Shown here piece after piece: positions 57,377 through 64,000 of a DNA stretch of 64,000 nucleotides. The stretch is from positions 1,054,001-1,118,000 of the forward strand of contig NZ_VFOX01000001.1 of assembly GCF_006716345.1 (NCBI RefSeq), written 5' to 3'. A program made the position numbers and the translations under genes. The DNA comes from Microbacterium saperdae (GTDB lineage Bacteria; Actinomycetota; Actinomycetes; Actinomycetales; Microbacteriaceae). How positions within the stretch are numbered: the stretch's first letter is position 1; every line of letters begins with the position of its first letter. Below the pieces are notes generated by a model. That model searched no databases. It worked only from the letters and a program-made list of their open reading frames with translations, and was not told the origin of the DNA.

Positions 57377-58220
57377 CGAGATCCCCCCTGAGGTCGACGC
57401 GGTCGTCGCTCCCGTCGAAGCGGCGCCGGAGCCGGCCGCCGACGGATTCCGCGTCTCCCTGTCGAACTTCGACGGCCCCTTCGACCTGCTGCTGAATCTC
57501 ATCTCGAAGCACGAGATGGACATCACCGAGGTGTCGCTCAGCGCCGTCACGAACGAGTTCATCGCGTATCTCAAGGAGCTCGACGACGACGAGGAGCTGG
57601 ATCAGGCGTCCGAATTCCTGGTCGTCGCCGCGACGCTGCTCGACATGAAGGTCGCCGGTCTCCTCCCGCAGGGAGAACTGGTGGATGCGGAAGCCGTCGC
57701 GCTGCTCGAAGCGCGGGATCTGCTGTTCGCCCGACTTCTGCAGTACCGCGCCTTCAAGGAGGTGTCGGCGTGGTTCGCCCGGTGCCTGCAGCGCGAGGAC
57801 CGCCGCCACGTGCGCGCCGTGCGGCTCGATGAGAAGCATCGCCGCAAGACACCGGAGCTGGTGTGGTCGTTGAGCGTCGAGGACTTCGCCGCCCTCGCGC
57901 TGCTCGCGTTCGCGCCCAAGGAGCTCCCGCACGTCGGCCTCGATCATCTGCACGCGCCGCTGGTCAGCATCCGGGAACAGGCCGCGATCGTCGTCACCCT
58001 GCTGCGCAGCGCCGAGTCCGTGAGCTTCCGCGAACTCGTCGCCGGTGTGAGCGAGCCGGGCATCGTCGTCGCCCGCTTCATCTCGGTGCTGGAGCTGTAC
58101 CGGCACGCGGCGCTCTCCTTCGAACAACTGGAACCGCTCGGCGAGCTGACGCTCCGCTGGGCAGCCGACACCTGGTCGGACGAGACACTGGCGAGCCTGG
58201 GAGCCGACTATGACCGATGA
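57360..58220 (+). CDS. scpA: Segregation and condensation protein A
   Basis: 286-residue kleisin of the Smc-ScpAB complex. Core opens FRVSLSNFDGPFDLLLNLISKHEMDITEVSLSA and ends with a winged-helix region (LTLRWAADTW). An Ala/Pro/Glu-rich N-terminus of about 30 residues precedes it. GTG 57360 lies inside the parA 3' end; GGGAG is 11 bases upstream. Overlaps scpB by 11 bases, so the two partners are co-translated. Confidence 0.93.
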   Translation: MAPSPDEIPPEVDAVVAPVEAAPEPAADGFRVSLSNFDGPFDLLLNLISKHEMDITEVSLSAVTNEFIAYLKELDDDEELDQASEFLVVAATLLDMKVAGLLPQGELVDAEAVALLEARDLLFARLLQYRAFKEVSAWFARCLQREDRRHVRAVRLDEKHRRKTPELVWSLSVEDFAALALLAFAPKELPHVGLDHLHAPLVSIREQAAIVVTLLRSAESVSFRELVAGVSEPGIVVARFISVLELYRHAALSFEQLEPLGELTLRWAADTWSDETLASLGADYDR

Positions 58221-58809
58221 GATGACGGCTGCGAGCGACGAGCCCGTCCGCGACACCCCGCTCGCCGAACGCATCGAGGCGATCCTGCTGATCATCGACG
58301 AGCCGATCGGACTCGTCGCGCTGGCCGCAGCCGTCGGGTCGCCCGTGCCTGCCGTACGGCAGACCATCGAGACGCTCGTCGAGGACTACGACGGACGTGG
58401 GCAGGGCCCGCGCCGCGGATTCGAGTTGCGCGAGGTCGGCGGCGGGTGGCGACTCTATGTCCGCGACGACCACGACGACCTGGTCGCGGAGTTCGTCGGT
58501 GGACAGGCTCCCGCGCGCCTCTCGCAGGCCGCGCTCGAGACCCTCGCAGTCATCGCCTACAAGCAGCCGGTGACGCGCAGTCAGGTCGCCTCCATCCGTG
58601 CGGTGAACGTGGACTCCGTCGTCCGCACGCTCCTCGCCCGCGGACTCATCACCGAGCTCTTCGCCGACTCCGAGACCGGCGCGATCAACTACGGCACGAC
58701 CGATGCGCTGCTGCAGCACCTCGGCATCAACTCGCTCGACGAACTCCCTCCGATCTCGCCTCTGCTCGACGATGGTGCCGACGGTTTCGACGAGGGCACC
58801 ATCCGATGA
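58210..58809 (+). CDS. scpB: Segregation and condensation protein B
   Basis: 199-residue ScpB, two winged helices that dimerise and hold the ScpA kleisin. Recognisable blocks: LAERIEAILLIIDEPIG, LREVGGGWRLYVRDDH, LSQAALETLAVIAYKQPVTRSQVASIRAVNVDSVVRTLLARGLI and YGTTDALLQHLGINSLDELP. Overlaps scpA by 11 bases; its stop is overlapped by an ATG (58806) that could start rluB. Confidence 0.93.
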   Translation: MTDEMTAASDEPVRDTPLAERIEAILLIIDEPIGLVALAAAVGSPVPAVRQTIETLVEDYDGRGQGPRRGFELREVGGGWRLYVRDDHDDLVAEFVGGQAPARLSQAALETLAVIAYKQPVTRSQVASIRAVNVDSVVRTLLARGLITELFADSETGAINYGTTDALLQHLGINSLDELPPISPLLDDGADGFDEGTIR

Positions 58810-58835
58810 CCGGTTTCCATGAAGGGACCCACCCG

Positions 58836-59630
58836 ATGAACGACTCCGAAACCCCCGACGCTCCCGAAGGCATCCGACTCCAGAAGGTGCTGGCTGCCGC
58901 GGGCGTGGCTTCGCGACGCGTGGTCGAGCAGTACATCGTCGAGGGCCGTATCCGCGTCAACGGGCAGACCGTGACGGAGCTGGGCCGCCGCATCGACCCG
59001 GAGACCGACAAGGTCGATGTCGACGGCACCGCGATCCAGCTGGATGTCTCGAAGCGCTATGTGATGCTGAACAAGCCGACCGGCGTCGTCAGCAGCATGC
59101 GTGACGAGAACAACCGGCCCGACCTGCGCCGCTTCACCGAGGACTACGAAGAGCGCCTCTACAACGTCGGCCGCCTGGACGCGGAGACGAGCGGACTGCT
59201 CATCCTCACCAACGACGGCGAGCTCGCGCACGTGCTCGCCCATCCGTCGTTCGGCGTCACCAAGGTCTACATCGCCAAGGTCGAAGGCACCGTGACCGCA
59301 CAGACGATCGCGAAACTGACCAAGGGCATCGAGCTCGAAGACGGCGAGATCGCGGCCGACAAGGCGCGGCTCCTCGACACGTCCCGTGACTCCAGCCTGG
59401 TGGAGCTGACGCTGCACTCCGGCCGCAACCGTATCGTGCGCCGGATGCTCGCCGCCGTCGGTCATCCGGTCACGGAGCTGGTCCGCCGGCAGTTCGGTCC
59501 GCTGCACCTGGGAACGCTCCCGGCGGGAAAGAGCCGGGAACTGAGTAAAATCGAACTCGGCGCGCTTCTCACCTTGTCGCGCCGTGATTCCGGTGTCGCC
59601 GAGGCGCCAGGCGAGCAGGAGAACGAGTGA
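58836..59630 (+). CDS. rluB: RsuA/RluB-family pseudouridine synthase
   Basis: 264 residues: N-terminal S4 domain (LQKVLAAAGVASRRVVEQYI, GRIRVNGQTV) and pseudouridine synthase domain with catalytic Asp in VGRLDAETSGLLILTNDGELAHVLAHP and HSGRNRIVRRMLAAVGHPVTEL. Modifies 23S or 16S rRNA; 23S U2605-type activity is the usual assignment. ATG 58836 was chosen because AAGGGA lies 8 bases upstream; an in-frame ATG at 58806 overlapping the scpB stop would add ten residues. Confidence 0.9.
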   Translation: MNDSETPDAPEGIRLQKVLAAAGVASRRVVEQYIVEGRIRVNGQTVTELGRRIDPETDKVDVDGTAIQLDVSKRYVMLNKPTGVVSSMRDENNRPDLRRFTEDYEERLYNVGRLDAETSGLLILTNDGELAHVLAHPSFGVTKVYIAKVEGTVTAQTIAKLTKGIELEDGEIAADKARLLDTSRDSSLVELTLHSGRNRIVRRMLAAVGHPVTELVRRQFGPLHLGTLPAGKSRELSKIELGALLTLSRRDSGVAEAPGEQENE

Positions 59631-60760
59631 CCGATACGAGCATGCCCACCGGGCGGCAGGGGGTGTCCGTCGCGCCGCGACTCTCGGGCACCGTCCGCGT
59701 CGTCGGCGCGGGCCTGCTCGGCGCCAGCATCGGCCACGCGCTGCGTGCCAAGGGCGTGGATGTCGTGCTCACGGATGCGTCGCCCGCACAGCTGCGCCTC
59801 GCGATCGACTACGGCGCCGGACGGGCAGCGGCGGATGACGACCAGCCGTCGCTGATCGTGGTGGCCGTGCCGCCCGACGTGACCGCCGATGTGATCGAGG
59901 CCGAGCTGGCCCGCTTCCCCGAGGCGGTCGTCACCGACGTCGCGAGCGTGAAGCTGGAGCCGTTCCGTGAGCTGCAGTCGCGAGGCGTCGACCTCGCCCG
60001 CTACATCGGATCGCACCCGCTCGCCGGTCGTGAGCGCGGCGGCGCGATCTCGGCGCGAGCCGATCTCTTCATCGGCCGACCGTGGGTGGTCTGCCGTGAC
60101 GGCGAGACCACCGCATCCGATCTCGCACTGGTGGAGGCGCTTGCCCTCGACGTCGGTGCGATGCCGCTCGAGATGACCCCGGAAGAGCACGACCGCTCGG
60201 TCGCGCTCACCTCGCACGTGCCTCAGGTGGTCGCGAGCCTGCTGGCCGGTCGCCTCGCCGAGGCCGAGGAGGGCGCGCTGCGTCTCTCCGGGCAGGGCGT
60301 CCGTGACACCACGCGCATCGCCGCATCCGCCCCGGAGCTGTGGGTGCAGATCCTCGGTGCGAATGCGGGTCCGGTCGTCGAGATCCTGGACTCCCTCGCC
60401 GCCGATCTGCGCGAGGTCTCCGATGCCCTGCGTGAGCCGACCGCTCCCGGTGCCCGCCGCGTGGTCGCCGAGACCATCCGGCACGGCAACGACGGGGTCG
60501 AACGCCTCCCCGGCAAGCACGGTCAGAACCAGCGCTTCGAATCGCTCATCGTCATGGTCGACGACAGGGCAGGACAGCTCGGTCGCCTTTTCGGCGACCT
60601 CGGCGACCTCGGCGTCAGCGTCGAGGACCTGCGCCTGGAGCACTCTCCGGGCGCTCAGTTCGGCCTCGCCGAGATCAGCGTCGAGCCGGCAGCCCTGCAC
60701 GGTGCCATCTCGGGGCTGCAGGAGCGCGGCTGGCGGATTGCGGGGACCACGAATGACTGA
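59627..60760 (+). CDS. tyrA: Prephenate dehydrogenase with C-terminal ACT domain
   Basis: 377-residue TyrA converting prephenate to 4-hydroxyphenylpyruvate in tyrosine synthesis. NAD site [17 protein letters not shown] near residues 22-38, catalytic/substrate block [18 protein letters not shown] and helical dimer domain; residues about 305-377 ([33 protein letters not shown]) form an ACT regulatory domain, probably binding tyrosine. GTG overlaps the rluB stop. Placement between rluB and cmk is a Microbacteriaceae-like insertion into an otherwise translation/replication cluster. Confidence 0.92.
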   Translation: MTDTSMPTGRQGVSVAPRLSGTVRVVGAGLLGASIGHALRAKGVDVVLTDASPAQLRLAIDYGAGRAAADDDQPSLIVVAVPPDVTADVIEAELARFPEAVVTDVASVKLEPFRELQSRGVDLARYIGSHPLAGRERGGAISARADLFIGRPWVVCRDGETTASDLALVEALALDVGAMPLEMTPEEHDRSVALTSHVPQVVASLLAGRLAEAEEGALRLSGQGVRDTTRIAASAPELWVQILGANAGPVVEILDSLAADLREVSDALREPTAPGARRVVAETIRHGNDGVERLPGKHGQNQRFESLIVMVDDRAGQLGRLFGDLGDLGVSVEDLRLEHSPGAQFGLAEISVEPAALHGAISGLQERGWRIAGTTND

Positions 60761-61463
60761 CACATCGACGAGCCCAGGAGCTCAGGTGACCACAGACTTC
60801 ATCGCGATCGACGGCCCTGCCGGGTCCGGCAAGTCCAGCGTGTCGAAGGCTGTGGCGCGCACACTCGGCTTCGGCTACCTCGACACCGGTTCGGTCTACC
60901 GGGCACTCGCCTGGCATGTGCTCGACCGCGGGGCTGACACCGCAGATGCCGCCGCGGTCATCGCCGCCGCATCCGACTTCCCGGTGCGTCTCGGACTCGA
61001 CCCCGATGACCGGACGGTGCGCGTCGGCGAGACGGATGTCACCGATGCGATCCGCGAGACCCGCGTGTCCAGCGCCGTGAGCGGCGTCGCTCGCGTTCCC
61101 GAGGTGCGGGCGCAGGTGAACGAGCTGTTCCGTACGCTCGTCGCCGAGGCGCCGTATCCCGCCGTCGTCGTCGAAGGCCGTGACATCACCACGGTCGTCG
61201 CTCCCGATGCGCCCGTGCGCATCCTGCTCACCGCGGCGCCCGAAGTGCGCGCCGCCCGACGCGCCGGCGAGCTCGCCGGTGAGAACGCGGATGCCGTCGC
61301 CGCTGCACTGCACAAGCGCGACGCATCCGACAGCGCCGTCGTCGACTTCCTGAACGCCGCAGAAGGCGTCGAGGTCGTCGATTCGACGGAGCTCGATTTC
61401 CCCCAGACCATCGACGCCGTGCTCACGGTGATCGAACGACTCCGAGGAGCACACCGTGGCTGA
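60753..61463 (+). CDS. cmk: Cytidylate kinase
   Basis: 236-residue CMP/dCMP kinase. P-loop [17 protein letters not shown] (21-29 core), [34 protein letters not shown] (NMP-binding arginine/Asp) and HKRDASDSA lid. Overlaps tyrA by 8 bases and der by 8 bases. Supplies CDP for RNA, DNA and lipid synthesis; downstream of pyrG by several genes, so pyrimidine steps are loosely clustered. Confidence 0.94.
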   Translation: MTDTSTSPGAQVTTDFIAIDGPAGSGKSSVSKAVARTLGFGYLDTGSVYRALAWHVLDRGADTADAAAVIAAASDFPVRLGLDPDDRTVRVGETDVTDAIRETRVSSAVSGVARVPEVRAQVNELFRTLVAEAPYPAVVVEGRDITTVVAPDAPVRILLTAAPEVRAARRAGELAGENADAVAAALHKRDASDSAVVDFLNAAEGVEVVDSTELDFPQTIDAVLTVIERLRGAHRG

Positions 61464-62976
61464 CGACGAATACGAAGGCGGCCCTGACCAGCTCGCCGAG
61501 AAGATGGAGCAGCTCGACGAGCAGCTCGCCGAGCAGCGCGCGGAGACCCTGCGCGCCGGTCTTGCCGACTACGACCTGGATGACGAGGACGCCGCGCTGC
61601 TCGCCGGCATCACGATGGGCGAGGACGGCATCCAGTTCATGCCGGCGCTGCCTGTCGTGGCGATCGTCGGACGACCGAACGTGGGCAAGTCCGCGCTGGT
61701 GAACCGCATCCTCGGTCGCCGCGAGGCCGTCGTGGAGGACACCCCCGGCGTCACTCGCGACCGCGTGACGTACAAGGCCGAGTGGGCAGACCGCCGCTTC
61801 TCGCTGGTCGACACCGGTGGCTGGGAGCCCGACGCCCGCGGCATCGACCGTTCGGTCGCCATGCAGGCCGAGGTCGCGATCGATCTCGCCGACGTGGTGC
61901 TGTTCGTGGTCGACGCGATGGTCGGCGCCACGTCGACCGATGAGCACGTCGTGAAGCTGCTGCGCAAGAGCGGCAAGCCGGTGTTCCTCGTCGCCAACAA
62001 GATCGACGATGCCCGCCAGGAGCCGGAAGCGGCAGCCCTGTGGAGCCTCGGCCTCGGTGCACCGCACCCGGTGTCCGCGATCCACGGTCGCGGTGTCGCC
62101 GACCTGCTCGACGCGGTGCTGAAGAAGCTTCCCGAGATCTCCGCCGTCGCGAAGGCCGAGATCGGAGGACCGCGCCGCGTCGCGATCCTCGGTCGCCCGA
62201 ACGTCGGCAAGTCCTCGCTGCTCAACAAGGCGGCGGGCGAAGAGCGCGTCGTCGTCAACGAGCTCGCCGGTACGACGCGTGACCCGGTCGACGAGATCGT
62301 GGAGCTCGGCGGCAAGCTGTGGCGCCTGGTCGACACCGCCGGCATCCGTCGTCGCGTGCACATGGCGCAGGGCGCGGACTTCTACGCGTCGCTGCGTACC
62401 TCTGCGGCACTCGAGAAGGCAGAGGTCGCCGTCGTGGTGCTCGACGTCTCCGAGACGATCAGCGAGCAGGACGTGCGCATCATCGACCTGGTGCTGGAAT
62501 CGGGCCGTTCGCTCGTGCTCGCGTTCAACAAGTGGGACCGCCTGAACGACGACGACCTCGAGAACGCGGACCGTCGTCGCTACCTCGAGCGCGAGATCGA
62601 GCAGGACCTGGCGCACGTCGCCTGGGCACCCCGCGTGAACATCTCCGCCAAGACCGGTCGTCACCTCGACAAGCTCGTCCCTGCGCTCGAGACCTCGCTG
62701 GAGAACTGGGACCGTCGTATCCCGACCGGCAAGTTCAACGCGTTCCTGGCCGAGCTCGTCGCCGAGCACCCGCACCCGCTGCGTGGTGGCAAGCAGCCGC
62801 GCATCCTGTTCGGCACGCAGGCATCGACGCGTCCGCCGACGTTCGTGCTGTTCACGACCGGGTTCCTCGACCCGGGTTACCGCCGGTTCATCCAGCGCCG
62901 CCTGCGCGAGCTGTACGAATTCGACGGCACCCCGATCGTGATCAACATGCGGGTGCGCGAGAAGCGCCAGCGCTGA
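61456..62976 (+). CDS. der: Ribosome-assembly GTPase Der (EngA)
   Basis: 506 residues with two tandem GTPase domains and a C-terminal KH-like domain. First G1 [13 protein letters not shown] (72-79 core), G3 DTGGW, G4 NKID; second G1 [13 protein letters not shown] (about 246), G3 DTAGIRRR, G4 NKWD. C-terminus from about 415 ([33 protein letters not shown]) is the KH-like fold. A 65-residue acidic N-terminal extension is common in actinobacteria. Needed for 50S maturation. GTG start overlaps cmk. Confidence 0.96.
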   Translation: MADDEYEGGPDQLAEKMEQLDEQLAEQRAETLRAGLADYDLDDEDAALLAGITMGEDGIQFMPALPVVAIVGRPNVGKSALVNRILGRREAVVEDTPGVTRDRVTYKAEWADRRFSLVDTGGWEPDARGIDRSVAMQAEVAIDLADVVLFVVDAMVGATSTDEHVVKLLRKSGKPVFLVANKIDDARQEPEAAALWSLGLGAPHPVSAIHGRGVADLLDAVLKKLPEISAVAKAEIGGPRRVAILGRPNVGKSSLLNKAAGEERVVVNELAGTTRDPVDEIVELGGKLWRLVDTAGIRRRVHMAQGADFYASLRTSAALEKAEVAVVVLDVSETISEQDVRIIDLVLESGRSLVLAFNKWDRLNDDDLENADRRRYLEREIEQDLAHVAWAPRVNISAKTGRHLDKLVPALETSLENWDRRIPTGKFNAFLAELVAEHPHPLRGGKQPRILFGTQASTRPPTFVLFTTGFLDPGYRRFIQRRLRELYEFDGTPIVINMRVREKRQR

Positions 62977-63036
62977 CCTGTTCCGGTCTATGACCGTCCG
63001 GATGCCGTCTCATCGATGCTGTGAAAGGCTGGGGGA

Positions 63037-63933
63037 GTGACGATCGTTCCTCCAGCCCCCGGTGAGCCCCGTCGTCCTGAGGGACCGCGTGACCCGGGCG
63101 ATGCCTGGGTGATCGCGGATTCCGGCGAGCGGTACTGGGGGCGTTTCGGCGCTGCCGGACTGCTGGTGGTCGACGCCGAGCGCGGAGTGCTGCTGCAGCA
63201 CCGCGTGGCATGGAGCCACTTCGGAGGTACCTGGGGCCTGCCCGGAGGCGCGCTGCACGAGGGCGAGAGCGCCATCGTCGGTGCCCTGCGGGAGGCGCAA
63301 GAAGAGGCCGGCGTGCCTGATGGCGCGGTACGCCCTCGGCTGACCAGCGTGTTGGACCTCGACATCTGGTCGTACACGACCGTCGTCGCCGACGTGCAGG
63401 TACCTTTCGACCCGGTGATCAGCGATCCGGAGAGCGTCGCGCTCGAGTGGGTGCCGATCGATGAGGTCGACGCCCGTCCGCTGCACCCGGGGTTCGGGAG
63501 CGCGTGGCCCGTTCTGCGGTCTCTGCTCGCGGTGCGCCCGGCGCTCGTCGTCGACGCCGCGAACGTGGTCGGCTCGGTGCCGGATGGATGGTGGAAGGAC
63601 CGTGCCGGCGCCGCCGGACGTCTGCGCTCTGAGCTCGCCGGCGTCTCGGTGCCGGCCGAGGCGTTCGGGACGGGCGGTACCCGGTGGTTCCCGCAGGTCG
63701 CTCTCGTCGTCGAAGGCCAGGCCCGTGCGCTCGAGGATGCGGCTGACGGCATCGACGTCGTCCGCGCTGCGGGCTCGGGCGACGACACGATCGTCGCGGA
63801 GGCATCACGCCGCGTGACCGCGGGAGAAGCGGTGCTCGTCATCACGAGCGACCGAGAACTCCGTGCCCGGGCCGAGGCGATCGGTGCCCGTGTGCAGTCC
63901 GTCGGCTGGCTGCGCGGACTCCTCGCGGACTGA
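63037..63933 (+). CDS. NUDIX hydrolase fused to a NYN/PIN-like domain
   Basis: 298 residues. Residues 30-145 form a NUDIX domain: G71-x5-E77-x7-R85-E86-x2-E89-E90 pattern in GALHEGESAIVGALREAQEE. Residues 165-298 form a Rossmann-like domain with ALVVDAANVVGSVPDGWWKDR (Asp173), GSGDDTIVAEA (Asp249, Asp250) and VLVITSDRELRARA (Asp272), the acidic pattern of NYN/PIN RNases. It would combine cleavage of a nucleotide-diphosphate (possibly an RNA cap) with an RNase-like activity; that link is inference. The GTG start has no clear ribosome site. Confidence 0.8.
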   Translation: MTIVPPAPGEPRRPEGPRDPGDAWVIADSGERYWGRFGAAGLLVVDAERGVLLQHRVAWSHFGGTWGLPGGALHEGESAIVGALREAQEEAGVPDGAVRPRLTSVLDLDIWSYTTVVADVQVPFDPVISDPESVALEWVPIDEVDARPLHPGFGSAWPVLRSLLAVRPALVVDAANVVGSVPDGWWKDRAGAAGRLRSELAGVSVPAEAFGTGGTRWFPQVALVVEGQARALEDAADGIDVVRAAGSGDDTIVAEASRRVTAGEAVLVITSDRELRARAEAIGARVQSVGWLRGLLAD

Positions 63934-63951
63934 GCACGCACTCGATCCCCC

Positions 63952-64000
63952 TCAGACGAACATCACTCGGCGCGGTTGCCGATCCTGATGGACGATTCCC
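63952..64000 (-). CDS. Possible C-terminal end of a gene running off the right edge
   Basis: On the minus strand one frame is open from the edge to a TGA at 63952-63954, ending IVHQDRQPRRVMFV. The stretch is only 15 codons long, so it may be the tail of a convergent gene or chance. No function can be given. Confidence 0.25.
   Translation of the reverse strand, partial: GIVHQDRQPRRVMFV

Overview
The window comes from a high-GC Gram-positive actinobacterium. The 16S rRNA signature, the actinobacterial insertion in the 23S rRNA, and the gene content and order point to the genus Microbacterium or a close relative (Microbacteriaceae); that assignment rests on recognition, not on a search. Genes are dense, often joined by 1-4 base stop/start overlaps. 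At least fifteen start codons lie only 6-8 bases after a TANNNT -10 hexamer, the layout of leaderless mRNAs.

Layout. 1-3.3 kb: end of an S9 peptidase, an ACR3/BASS-type exporter, and lexA divergent from a small LysM membrane protein that looks like an SOS cell-division inhibitor. 3.4-8.9 kb: hisC-hisB-hisH and priA (hisA), interrupted by an opposite-strand proline-rich ParA/MinD-like ATPase, then an SseB-like protein. 9-11.9 kb: DUF1844 gene, infC-rpmI-rplT (infC begins with AUC), TrmH methyltransferase. 11.9-18.7 kb: response regulator, histidine kinase and TAXI-type binding lipoprotein, then a glutamate-type ABC transporter. 18.7-24 kb: pheST, a DUF402 protein, an SDR-type reductase. 24-27.2 kb: TPP riboswitch, thiM and a ThiE-ThiD-TenA fusion. 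27.2-34.1 kb: argC-J-B-D-F-H, preceded by a short ORF whose last nine codons include six Arg codons (candidate attenuator) and lacking argR and argG. 34.1-40.2 kb: DUF1349 protein, SatD pair, tyrS, DUF4184 protein, CoA-transferase pair. 40.2-46.1 kb: a complete 16S-23S-5S operon without spacer tRNAs. 46.1-63.9 kb: a repeat-rich disordered protein, HAD phosphatase, a 57-residue protein, tlyA, nadK, recN, pyrG, NUDIX, xerD, parA, scpA, scpB, rluB, tyrA, cmk, der, and a NUDIX-NYN fusion.

The tyrS-to-der order resembles the corresponding block of Mycobacterium tuberculosis (known from general knowledge), so this is mainly conserved core chromosome. No phage, transposon, CRISPR array or classical defence island was seen. 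The most unusual signals are the Arg-rich leader ORF with alternative RNA pairings before argC, a 13-codon ORF wedged between argC and argJ with overlaps on both sides, the long GYNRDSAPRR repeat protein, the two-component/TAXI cassette followed by direct repeats with 11-base spacing, and two domain fusions.
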